Both the position numbers and the translations under genes were made by a program. Positions 30,980 through 39,439 of a DNA stretch of 64,000 bases are shown one piece after another. Under the pieces are notes generated by a model. That model worked only from the letters and a program-made list of their open reading frames with translations, made no database searches and had not been told where the DNA came from. Source of the stretch: Poa pratensis. Taxonomy: Eukaryota > Streptophyta > Magnoliopsida > Poales > Poaceae. How positions within the stretch are numbered: position 1 is the stretch's first letter; every line of letters begins with the position of its first letter. Location of the stretch: the NCBI GenBank assembly GCA_947311845.1, contig CAMZMU010000116.1:2849492-2913491 (forward strand). Direction: 5' to 3'.

Positions 30980-31483
30980 CTAAGCTTCCCTGCGCTGCCT
31001 CTCGACGCCGGCAACCAACGCGTTGACTCTCGACACCGGCAACCAACGCGCTGCCTCTCGACGCCGGCAACCACCGTGTGCCTATCGACGCCCGCAGCAC
31101 AGATGTAAGATCTGGACTCCGCCTCCGCCCTCGCCTCCGCCTCCGCCCTCGCCGCCGCCGCTCCTATCTTTCAGTCTTATGGGAATCTCCGCAGCTGGCT
31201 AACTCGACACCACTCATAGAGTTAGGTCTGGATGGAATCATCGGATACGGTCATCCATATTAACCGTTTACAATAATGAAAATAATGCATACGGACACGA
31301 AAATATGTCCGTTGCTCATATAAAGCAAACGGTTGCGGAAAGCACAACCGTTGCCGATGTGTCGCGGGTCGCGGGAGGATAGCCCTCGCGGGCGGCTTTT
31401 TCCGCGCGGAAGGCTCGATTCTCCATCGCCTAACTCCTGCCATTTCCATAGAGGGGTATCCAATGTGTCGTTCTGTACTAGTG
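30980..31483. repeat. Right end of CACTA A: tandem units, CCGCCT repeats and terminal repeats
   Basis: Four units of about 30 bp with TCTCGACGCCGGCAACCA lie at 30995-31090, followed by CTCCGCC iterations at 31115-31165. The A-type motif CGGTTGCGG...CCGTTGCCGATGTG lies at 31330-31365, and the terminal inverted repeat ends at 31483. This is the promoter side of A's transposase. Confidence 0.8.
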
Positions 31484-33706
31484 CCCCCCCCCCCCAATCT
31501 TGCCTCGGTCGCGAGATGCACCAACAAATGTTGCATGGGATTGAACATGCCTGGTGGAAAGATAGCCTCTAGCTCGCAAATCAACTCGGGCGTCTGTTCC
31601 TCCAACTCTTTAATCACCTTGATATCTAATTCTTTAGCACAAAGCCGGCGGAAGAAATAGCTCAACTTTGCCAAGACTAGCCAAATGTCCTCATCGATAT
31701 AGCCTCGAAACATGACCGGCATTATCCGCTCGATCCATACGTGATAGTCATGACTCTTGAGGCCACCTATCCGCAACCCAACCAAATTTACCCCTCATTA
31801 TGTTAGCTGCGTAGCCATCAGGGAAGAATAGGTGATCCAGGACCCACTGGAGAATTTCTTTCCTTTGGGCCCTTGTTGGGGTGAAACGGGCCTTTGGTTT
31901 GGACCATCCTCTTTTGACTGTGCCGGGAGGGTCCATTTTCATGTTTGGCCTATCACATAGTACCTGCTGATCGACTCTAGCCTTGACATTATCCTTCGAC
32001 TTCTCGAGGTCCATTAGTGTGGTCCAAAGGGCCTCGGCGATATTCTTTTCAGTGTGCATTACATCAATGTTATGAGGAAGAAGGAGATCCGGAAAGTAAG
32101 GGAGCTTCCATAAGCATGGAATGTGTGTCCACTGGTGTGTGTCTCCATAACCCACAAAGCCATTCCCATCTACATTGGGCACAAGAGCTTCTAGCTGAGC
32201 CTTAATGGCGGCACCATCCATGGTAGGTATTGGTACATATTCATCAACAACTACATCTTTCAAGAACTTCTTTGCGTCTCTCTTGAATCTATGACCGGGT
32301 TTAAGGAACTGGCGATGCTTATCAAAACAAGAATACTTGCCGCCCTTCGTCAGCCAAACGAATTTCGTAGCCTGCATGCACACCGGGCAAGGCCACTTCC
32401 CGTGCGTACACCATCCGCAGAATATCGCGCGTGCCGGCAAGTCATGCAGGGACGTGTGGTACCAGACGTACATAGTGAAGTGCTTCTTTGTTACGGCGTC
32501 GTATGTCCGTACCCCTTGTTGCCAGGCAAGCAACAAATCATCCACCAACGGCTCCATGTACACACTCATATTCTTCCCTGGATATTCAGGCCCTGGAATT
32601 ATCAGCGACAAGAACATGTTTTGTCGTTGCATGCAGACGCCAGGGGGAAGATTCAACGGAATGACAAACATCGGCCAACAACTATATGTGCAAGCAGACA
32701 TACCATATGAGTTGAACCCATCTGTTGATAAGGCAACTGCTACACTCCTGTTTGTGCTGGCTTTCTCGGGATACTTCTCAATGAATTTCTGCCATGCAAC
32801 ACCATCAGACGGATGTACCATCTTCTCAGGACGATACCTCTTCCCATCTATCGGCCAGCTCATTTGTTGGGCAGATTCGTTGGTCATAAAAAGCCGTTGG
32901 ATCCTCGGTAGGAATGCAAGATACCGAAGGACCTTTTTGGCTACTGTGAGTTGCGTCTTCTGACCATCACCGTTGTCGACCTCCATAAACCTAGAGGACT
33001 TGCACTTGAGAAAGTATTTTTCACCGATGTGTTCTTTTCTAAATAACATGCAGCCCTTTGGACAAACATCTATCGGCGTATATTCCATCTTAAGTGAACT
33101 GAGGATTTTCTTCGACTCGTACATGTTTTTTGGCAGAATATGTGACTCCGGTAGAAGAGAGGCAATAACATGCAGGAATGCATCAAAGCAATTAATGCTT
33201 ACATGATACTGGGACTTGACAACCATTAGGCGACTTATGGAATCAAGTTGAGAAACCTTTGTATGGGCGTGGAGGGTTTTCTGCGAGGCAAACAAAGTAT
33301 CATAGAACTCCTTTGTGCTCTTGTCCACCTCCCCATCTGCATCTTCAGTTGGAATTTCAGGTGCACGTGCATTAGCGAATTGATCTAGCATTCTATCAGC
33401 CCCAGTATCAAAAGCTGTTGATGCCTCCTCGGTGCGCTGCCGAGCGACCTTCTTCCCTCGAGATGCACGCTCGCCATGCAAAGTCCAACGATGGTAGTCT
33501 GGCATAAACCCAGACTTGGCAAGGTGAAAACCCATGTCTTCCTTTGTTTGGCGACGCTGGTTTTTGCAACATTTGCACGGGCACCAAGTTAACCCAGGGT
33601 TTTTAGCAAATGCAAACTCCAGAAACTCTAAGGTCTTAGTCAGCCATTCATCGGTCATCTGACTCGCACCGGCTCGGCCACTGCACATCCAATCACGATC
33701 CTCCAT
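31484..33706 (-). pseudogene. CACTA B transposase, N-terminal part
   Basis: The start at 33706 reads MEDRDWMCSGRAGASQM and gives a transposase-associated domain (WCPCKCCKNQRRQT), Transposase_21 core motifs (LNLPPGVCMQRQNMFLSLI, GPEYPGKNMSVY, NIDVMHTEKNIAEALW) and the DUF4218 start. A 1-bp loss near 31790 (after NIMRG) breaks the frame. In the other frame it continues VGLRIGGLKSHDYHVWIE and FPPGMFNPMQHLLVHLATEA, then meets element A at 31483. NLPPGV replaces the usual NLPPWL. The C-terminal part is at 678-2136. Confidence 0.88.
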
Positions 33707-33842
33707 CTGTAAACTGATTAATGCAGACATATATTTAACAAAAAGATTCAAGCATCATTAATTTAATTATTCACATAACTATAGATTTTACGCGTTGAAT
33801 GCACTCACCTATATCTACTAGGTAAAGCTAAGGCCATCCCAC

Positions 33843-34050
33843 CCGAGTATGTGTAGCTTGTGTTCGTTTCCATGTCCTACTCCTATCCAAGACAGAATTT
33901 CGGCAGCACCTCCCCGCTGCTCTCCCAATACACGTCTCGACAAAGTTTCGAGAGATTGTGTATCCAGAGAACAACATGGGAGGCGCCACCGAAATTCTGT
34001 CTCGGATAGGAGTAGAACATGGAAACGAACACAAGCTACACATACTCGAG
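33843..34050. repeat. 208-bp foldback (inverted repeat) upstream of B's transposase
   Basis: The left arm from CGAGTATGTGTAGCTTGTG and the right arm ending CACAAGCTACACATACTCG pair over roughly 60 bp with only a few mismatches. Pairing then continues more weakly to a centre TCTCGACAAAGTTTCGAGA. RNA from either strand would form one long hairpin. It lies about 140 bp upstream of the transposase ATG, in the probable 5' leader or an intron. Confidence 0.85.
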
Positions 34051-34093
34051 CTGTCCAAAACGTGGACAATTCGAAACGGCCACGGTCATAAAA

Positions 34094-34220
34094 GATATAG
34101 CTCTTTGCATATAAATATATACCCTGGACAAGGTGTATACATAAATATATACAAACAGCTCTTTATATATAAACATATACCCTTGACAAGGTGTATACAT
34201 AAATATATATAAAGAGTTTC
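34094..34220. repeat. AT-rich direct repeat with a hairpin
   Basis: Two copies of a unit of about 60 bp carry CTCTTT, ATATAC and GACAAGGTGTATACATAAAT. The second copy forms a palindrome at 34159-34216 with 13-bp outer arms CTCTTTATATATA/TATATATAAAGAG. From 34221 to 34630 I see no feature. Confidence 0.8.
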
Positions 34221-34674
34221 ATCTTTATAACTATAACCCTTCCGAACGGGAGACTCCAAGGGTTACGCGACTTGTTTGGTGAGCTACAAAATAATGCAAC
34301 CTAGCAAGAGGAGCGGAAGAGCGTCATTACCCTCGAAGCGTGACCGACGAAAAGACAGGGGAAGTAGCTACTGCCCGAGCCCTGTCCTACAACGACGCTC
34401 CCGTCGTTAACCTCGCTGCATACCCTGCACACATTATCACAAATACAATTAATAACTAACAAATAACAATGACTAACTAAGAAAAATATCACCTAACTAA
34501 TTAACAATCCGAAAACCAAACCAACTACTAACCTAACTAAGTACTGACCAAAATCAACTAAACAAATAGTAGCAGTACCAAATAGACTAACCAACTAATA
34601 ACAACTAACCCTAACAACAAACTAAAAATATGAGGAAAATCCTCACCTTGCCGTCGGATGAGCAGATCCTGCTG

Positions 34675-35150
34675 GAGGGAGCGGCAGCGGCTCGAGGTGG
34701 AGGAGGGCAGCTCGGGGTGGAGGAGAGTAGCTCGGGGTGGAGGGCAGCGGCAGCGGCGACGTGGAGGGCCGGGAGCAGCTCGGGGTGGAGCTCGGGGAGC
34801 AGCTCGGGGTGGAGGAGGGCAGCTCGGGGTGGAGGAGAGCAGCTCGGGGTGGAGGGCAGTGGCAGCGGCGACGTGGAGGGCCGGGAGCAGCTCGGGGTGG
34901 AGCTCGGGGAGCAGCTCGGGGTGGAGCTAGCCCGAGCCTCCCGCCATTGCTCTGGCCGAGGTGGCGCTAGGGTTCGGGCTCGTGGCGGCGGGGCGCGGGC
35001 AGCAGAGGGAGCGGGGCGACGGCGAACCGGGGAGAAGGAGGGGGGCGAAGCAGTAGGGTGGGGCGGGTACGACGGCGAAGGGGGAGGGCGGTGACCGGAG
35101 GCAGAGGGCGGCAGGCGGCGGCGTGGGCGCGTTTGGTGGAGAACGAACGC
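34675..35150. repeat. GC-rich tandem array, probable promoter/first exon of B's transposase gene
   Basis: The block GCAGCTCGGGGTGGAG is repeated about eleven times between 34695 and 34930, in two higher-order units separated by GCAGCGGCGACGTGGAGGGC. GC-rich non-repeated sequence follows to 35150. The long plus-strand open frames here look like by-products of the GC-rich repeats. Confidence 0.75.
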
Positions 35151-35201
35151 GCGGGGGGATTTGGGGATTTTCGGCTCGATTGGGCCGAATTTTTCCTAAG
35201 T

Positions 35202-35256
35202 CCCCGACAGATCTTCGCCGAGTAGGGTCTTCGCCGAGTGCCTTACTCGGCGAACG
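35202..35256. repeat. Internal cluster of B-type subterminal repeats upstream of B's transposase
   Basis: It contains three CTTCGCCGAGT/ACTCGGCGAA motifs. The palindrome 35230-35254 has the same 10-bp arms and 5-base spacer as 64-88. Together the two palindromes bracket the whole B transposase gene. There is no TAGTG terminus here, so this is not an element end. Confidence 0.85.
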
Positions 35257-35326
35257 GATAAAAAATAAATAAAATAAATTTGTTAATTCATATTTTCCAT
35301 TAATTATTAACAATTAATTATTCCTA

Positions 35327-36270
35327 CCTCCCACCACACTCTCATGCATATTATTTGACACCACCTATGTTTTGGTGTGGTTCCGACACCCCGAACCCCC
35401 CGCCTCCGTCGAAAGCCACCCATAGTTGACCAGAAGTCAACCGTGTCGTCTACCCCTTCGATGGGCGTCGAAAGGGGGTAGCTACAAGGACTTTTATACT
35501 TGGTTGTGTTTGGGTGGGCCATGTGAACATAATTAACCTGATTTGGGCTCATGTTATCACATGATTCCATCCGTTGCACCCGAAATGGGGGTTTCCGCAT
35601 AGAAGAGCCTAACCTTCGAGGGGGATAAGTGCGGTTTGTGAAGAGGGTCACACCTCGGAGTCCCGAGATGTCTCTAACAACCTCCCACCACACTCTCATG
35701 CATATTATGTGACACCACCTATGTTTTGGTGTGGTTCCGACACCCCGAACCCCCCGCCTCCGTCGAAACCCACCCACAGTTGACCAGAAGTCAACCGTGT
35801 CGTCTACCCCTTCGACGGGCGTCGAAAGGGGGTAGCTACAAGGACTTTTATACTTGGTTGTGTTTGGGTGGGCCATGTGAACATAATTAACCTGATTTGG
35901 GCTCATGTTATCACATGATTCCATCCGTTGCACCCGAAATGGGGGTTTCCGCATAGAAGAGCATAACCTTCGAGGGGGATAAGTGCGGTTTGTGAAGAGG
36001 GTCACACCTCGGAGTCCCGAGATGTCTCTAACAACCTCCCACCACACTCTCATGCATATTATGTGACACCACCTATGTTTTGGTGTGGTTCCGACACCCC
36101 GAACCCCCCGCCTCCGTCGAAACCCACCCACAGTTGACCAGAAGTCAACCGTGTCCTCTACCCCTTCGACGGGCGTCGAAAGGGGGTAGCTACAAGGACT
36201 TTTATACTTGGTTGTGTTTGGGTGGGCCATGTGAACATAATTAACCTGATTTGGCCTCATGTTATCACAT
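35327..36270. repeat. 354-bp tandem repeat, about 2.7 copies
   Basis: Copies start at 35327, 35681 and 36035. Copies 1 and 2 are nearly identical. Copy 3 follows them to about 36270 and then diverges. The period is exactly 118 codons, so one minus-strand frame stays open through all copies (36260-35307). I cannot tell whether that frame is translated. Each unit includes a short palindrome, CCCCTTCGACG/CGTCGAAAGGGG. No gene was seen from 36271 to 36570. Confidence 0.9.
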
Positions 36271-36570
36271 ATTTAATCTCGAGAGGGAAAAGTGCGGTGT
36301 GTGTGAAGTCGGTCACACGTATCTCGGAGTCTTGTGATATCACATGTGTGTTTTATTTTCTTTTCCCTTAATTAATTGCCTTACAGTAGGTGATTCACGC
36401 TTTGTAGGTGGCTGTCGGTGGAGTGGATAAGATCACATATTCCGGGTATGTGGTGACAAGAATACATTTAATTAAAAAAAACACATTTAATATCGAACAC
36501 AGAATTTGATTTAACGTTAAAAAATTTGATATCGAACGACAATCACGAACAACTAACAAATTTCTCCACC

Positions 36571-37038
36571 CTATGCCGTGTGTGTGCTGCCACCCTTGCC
36601 CTTTGACGAAGATTCTGCCTTCTTGCCTTTGCCCTTGGACGAAGCTTCAGCCTTCTTACTCAGTGCTTCAACCCTCCTTTCCTTTGACGACGGCATGAAA
36701 TCGTCGTCATCATCGCTGTCAACTACCCAGAGATAGGAACGACCGTACGAATCACGGTCAGCTTCAGTTCGGTAGAACGGACTATTCGTAACTTTCCTGT
36801 CAAACTTATCTGCAAGCCTGAGCATTTCTGCACGAATTTGGAGCGGGGTCCTATATGGAAACCCATCGCGGCATAGCTTCGCCCCGAGCAAAGCGAGATG
36901 ACTCTCAGTGTGCAAAATTTCTTCAATTGGAACTACCCTACCATCTACCTTCAAATTGCTCGAAAGCCTGGCGAGATGCTCGGATGCGGAAATGTGAAAC
37001 CCGGACACACACTTCTCGCAAGGACCAATACACACCAT
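36571..37038 (-). CDS. Hypothetical acidic/Lys-rich small protein, left arm of a divergent gene pair in CACTA B
   Basis: The ATG at 37038 is the first one downstream of a TATA box at 37085-37079 and gives about 155 residues starting MVCIGPCEKCVSGF. The N-terminal half is compact (EEILHTESHLALLGAKLCRD, FPYRTPLQIRAEMLRLADKF). The middle has an acidic patch (VVDSDDDDDFMPSS). The end repeats KKAEASSKGKGKK, a likely disordered basic tail. I do not recognise a family. It faces the plus-strand gene at 37762 across a shared 720-bp region. Its place between CACTA repeats suggests captured or element-specific sequence. Confidence 0.6.
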   Translation of the reverse strand: MVCIGPCEKCVSGFHISASEHLARLSSNLKVDGRVVPIEEILHTESHLALLGAKLCRDGFPYRTPLQIRAEMLRLADKFDRKVTNSPFYRTEADRDSYGRSYLWVVDSDDDDDFMPSSKERRVEALSKKAEASSKGKGKKAESSSKGKGGSTHTA

Positions 37039-37078
37039 GCTTGCGCTCAAGTGAGTACCATGCCTACCTTCGACTGGG

Positions 37079-37085
37079 TTTTATA
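37079..37085 (-). promoter_or_regulatory. TATA box for the minus-strand gene at 36571-37038
   Basis: The minus strand reads CTATAAAACCC. The spacing to the ATG (about 41 bp) fits a very short leader. The ATG at 37061 (four codons, then a stop) lies near the expected transcription start. Confidence 0.6.
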
Positions 37086-37099
37086 GAACTACCGGTGGC

Positions 37100-37196
37100 G
37101 GCATTTGGCGGGAAACGGTGGCGGGAACGATAGCGGGAAATATTTGGGCGGGAAACGGTGGCGGGAAATATTTGGGCGGGAAACGGTGGCGGGAAC
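37100..37196. promoter_or_regulatory. Cluster of GGCGGGAAA (E2F-like) sites in the divergent promoter
   Basis: GCGGGAA occurs seven times in about 90 bp, and five copies fit the E2F consensus WTTSSCSS on the minus strand. They are spaced by GGTG or TATTTG, so the cluster is also a small tandem repeat. Two more TTCCCGCC sites lie just before the plus-strand TATA box (37665-37681). Binding is inferred, not shown. Confidence 0.5.
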
Positions 37197-37615
37197 GATC
37201 CGTGTGCTTCTTCCTGATCCAAGGGCTCACAAGCGCACGAAGGAAACACACGATCCGTGTGCTTCTTCCTGATCCAACGGCTCACAAGCGCACGAAAGGA
37301 ACACACGATCCGTGTGCTTCTTCCGGATCCAACGGCTCACCAGCGCTCGAAAGAAACACACCGCTGATCCAACGGCTGACAAGCGCACGAAAGAAACACA
37401 CGATCCGTGTGCTTCTTCCGGATCCAACGGCTCACCAGCGCTCGAAAGAAACACACCACTGATCCAACGGCTCAGAAGCGCACGAAGGAAACACACGATC
37501 CGTGTGCTTCTTCCGGATCCAACGGCTCACCAGCGCTCGAAAGAAACACACCGCTGATCCAACGGCTCAGAAGCGCACGAAGGAAACACACGATCCGTGT
37601 GCTTATTCCTGATGG
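37197..37615. repeat. Tandem array with 55-bp then 95-bp period between divergent genes
   Basis: GATCCGTGTGCTTCTTCC starts at 37197, 37252, 37307, 37402, 37497 and, with slight change, 37592. The first spacings are 55 bp and the later ones 95 bp, because a second half-unit (CGCTGATCCAACGGCT...) has been added. Confidence 0.92.
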
Positions 37616-37689
37616 GGCATACTACAGCTCACAAGCCCTGAAAAGAAACACATACCGCTTCCCGCCTCCGTCTTCCCGCCATTTCTCAC

Positions 37690-37697
37690 TATATATA
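37690..37697 (+). promoter_or_regulatory. TATA box for the plus-strand gene at 37762
   Basis: CTATATATATG lies 65-72 bp upstream of the ATG at 37762, leaving room for a leader of about 40 bases. Confidence 0.6.
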
Positions 37698-37761
37698 TGT
37701 AGTCATGGCCTCCATTGGCATAGCACATCTAAACTAATATCTGCAACCTCATCACTCTCCC

Positions 37762-38304
37762 ATGGCTTCCACCGTATCCACTCTAACCTACTCAGAGGCG
37801 GAGGCGCTTTGCGCCTCGAACTACCCCTGCCCACCCGGCTATGACGTCCCCGTCGGCTGGAGGCTGAGCACCGGAGGCGTGCCGGTCCCTCCTGTCCCTC
37901 AAGGTTTGGCGCGCCGGGCGGCCATCACGAACCACTACTACCTCGAGCTCACTCCGGAGCAGCGGATGGATTCCCGCTGGCATCCAGACTATCGCCCAAC
38001 TTGGAACGCCTTCTTCATCGAAAGGCGTGAGAAGGCGCTCGCCAGGTACGAGGAGGACCGCCCGCGTCCTTCGAACTTCAACGAGGCCGGCCGTCGGCTG
38101 TGGTGGGCCGGCCGGACTCTCAAGAGGGTCATGGACTACATCACGGCCGGCGATAACCCCCGCATGCGCTACCCTCAATTACAGTCCAGGAGACAACCCC
38201 CGTCAACGACTACATCACGGCCGTCCGACGACAGCGACGACGACGACGGCGACTACGACGACTACACCCACGAGTATTATAGGCCTAGGCAAGAGTATGA
38301 CTAA
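37762..38304 (+). CDS. Hypothetical 180-residue protein, right arm of the divergent gene pair in CACTA B
   Basis: The start has a strong plant context (CCCATGGCTTCC). The protein opens MASTVSTLTYSEAEALCASN and has a conserved-looking core (LTPEQRMDSRWHPDYRPTWN, then FFIERREKALARYEED, NFNEAGRRLWWAGRTLKRVM) rich in Trp and Arg. It ends in an acidic, disordered tail (DDSDDDDGDYDDY). Similar anonymous proteins are, as I recall, frequent in gene predictions of Triticeae genomes, which fits a protein spread by transposons. No enzyme or known DNA-binding motif can be named. GC-rich codon use contrasts with the AT-rich flanks. Confidence 0.65.
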   Translation: MASTVSTLTYSEAEALCASNYPCPPGYDVPVGWRLSTGGVPVPPVPQGLARRAAITNHYYLELTPEQRMDSRWHPDYRPTWNAFFIERREKALARYEEDRPRPSNFNEAGRRLWWAGRTLKRVMDYITAGDNPRMRYPQLQSRRQPPSTTTSRPSDDSDDDDGDYDDYTHEYYRPRQEYD

Positions 38305-38337
38305 CCTGAGCCACATCATTGGTTAGGACAAAATGGT

Positions 38338-38480
38338 TTGTTGTCATTCGTCTATGTACCCAAAGTTTGTTGTCATTCGTCTATGTACCAAAGTTTGTTG
38401 TTATTCGTCTATGTACCCAAGTTTGTTGTCATTTTTCTATGTGCCCAAGTTTGTTGTCATTCGTCTATGTACCCTTCATT
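38338..38480. repeat. Tandem repeat of about 29 bp after the hypothetical gene
   Basis: About five copies of TTTGTTGTCATTCGTCTATG followed by TACCCAAG lie directly downstream of the stop codon at 38304, probably in the 3' untranslated region. At 38571-38640 a short copy of the acidic-tail coding motif (GACGACAGCGACGACGACG) reappears, suggesting a partial local duplication. Confidence 0.85.
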
Positions 38481-38820
38481 GACAGTTGTTGATTCATTTT
38501 TTCAAAATGATAAAATGGTTAATAGTTTGAATAGTTAGAACAATTATTTTATAAAAGATAAAATGGTTTTCAAAAATATGCCCGACGACAGCGACGACGA
38601 CGCCGGCAACTACGCCGGCGACTTCTCCTCTAGCTTGACCATGCCGGGAGTGCGAGACAACACACAGTGCCCACGCTCGGAGTCTTCAAGCCCACTCCAA
38701 AAATTTCCCGCCAAAAATAAACCCGCCAAAATTTCCCGCAGCGAATTTTACCACCCAAAAATTTTAAAGGTCGTGTAATAAAGAACATAAAATACTGTGC
38801 GACTAAACACATCGATGAAC

Positions 38821-39365
38821 AAATCAAACGGTTTCCCCGAGCTACAGTCACACACTGGCTGCGATATCACATGCAGTGTGCGACTGAGCTCGGGAATCTG
38901 GATGATTTGTGTTGGACGCCACGAATTAATCCGGATGAAAAACAAGTTGTGTTGAAAACCTAAATATAGCTGAAACAAAACACACGGTTTCTCCTAGCTA
39001 CAGCCCGACACTGATTCACGGTCGAATGTCGTTGCATTCAGTGTCGGGCATAGTTAGGGAACCCGAATGTTTTGTGTTTGAGCACAAGGTAGAATATATG
39101 AGTGAGTAACCTGGGAAACAAAACACACGGTTTCTCCTAGCTACAGCCCGACACTGATTCACGGTCGAATGTCGTTGCATTCAGTGTCGGGCATAGCTAG
39201 GGAACCCGAATGTTTTGTGTTTGAGCACAAGGTAGAATATATGAGTGAGTAACCTGGGAAACAAAACACACGGTTTCCCCTATCTACAGCCCTACAGTGA
39301 TTCACGGTCGAATGTCGTTGCATTCACTGTAGGACGTAGCTAGGGAACCCGAAAGTTTTGTGTTT
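38821..39365. ncRNA. Array of four hairpins with compensatory arm changes, candidate structured or small-RNA precursor
   Basis: Hairpins lie at 38821-38909, 38973-39079, 39116-39222 and 39259-39365. The last three are 107 nt each with a 143-bp period. In units 2 and 3 the inner stem is CCGACACTGA with TCAGTGTCGG. In unit 4 it is CCTACAGTGA with TCACTGTAGG, two changes each matched on the opposite arm. Unit 1 is diverged overall yet still pairs (CCGAGCT with AGCTCGG; CACACTG with CAGTGTG). A minus-strand TATA box at 39417-39410 would start a transcript entering unit 4 first. No open frame covers the array. The strand, transcript and product are unproven. Confidence 0.6.
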
Positions 39366-39409
39366 GAGAACAAGCTAGAATGAGTGAGTAAGCTGGGTTA
39401 GTGGTGCAG

Positions 39410-39417
39410 TATTTATA
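39410..39417 (-). promoter_or_regulatory. TATA box upstream of the hairpin array
   Basis: The minus strand reads CCTATAAATACTG, a strong TATA match, 45 bp before the outer edge of hairpin 4. Initiation about 30 bp downstream would place the array at the very 5' end of the transcript. Confidence 0.5.
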
Positions 39418-39439
39418 GGCGTCGTTAGGGCTGAGAACA

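Larger units (their letters stand above)
2137..31483 (-). mobile_element. CACTA transposon, element A, inserted in B's transposase
   Basis: The left terminus is CACTAGTATAGAACGACACA at 2137. The right terminus on the minus strand is CACTAGTACAGAACGACACA, ending at 31483. The two match at all but one of the first 20 bases. Flanking bases are GCC on the left and CCC on the right, so the expected 3-bp duplication is imperfect; the right flank is a 12-base C run that may have slipped. Without Gypsy 1 the element is about 8.6 kb. It holds a transposase (30855 to 6851, split by Gypsy 1) and a second gene (about 6480 to 2619), both on the minus strand. Confidence 0.9.

Noticed and set aside
34630..35094. 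Gly/Ser/Arg-rich open frames on the plus strand
   Set aside because: GC-rich tandem repeats without stops; opposite to the transposase gene and without protein-like complexity.
35202..35256. Possible right end of CACTA B here
   Set aside because: Terminal-type repeats are present but no TAGTG terminus; a proper terminus is at 40161.
37197..37615. CRISPR-like array
   Set aside because: Plain tandem repeat with near-identical 55/95-bp units and no unique spacers, in plant DNA.
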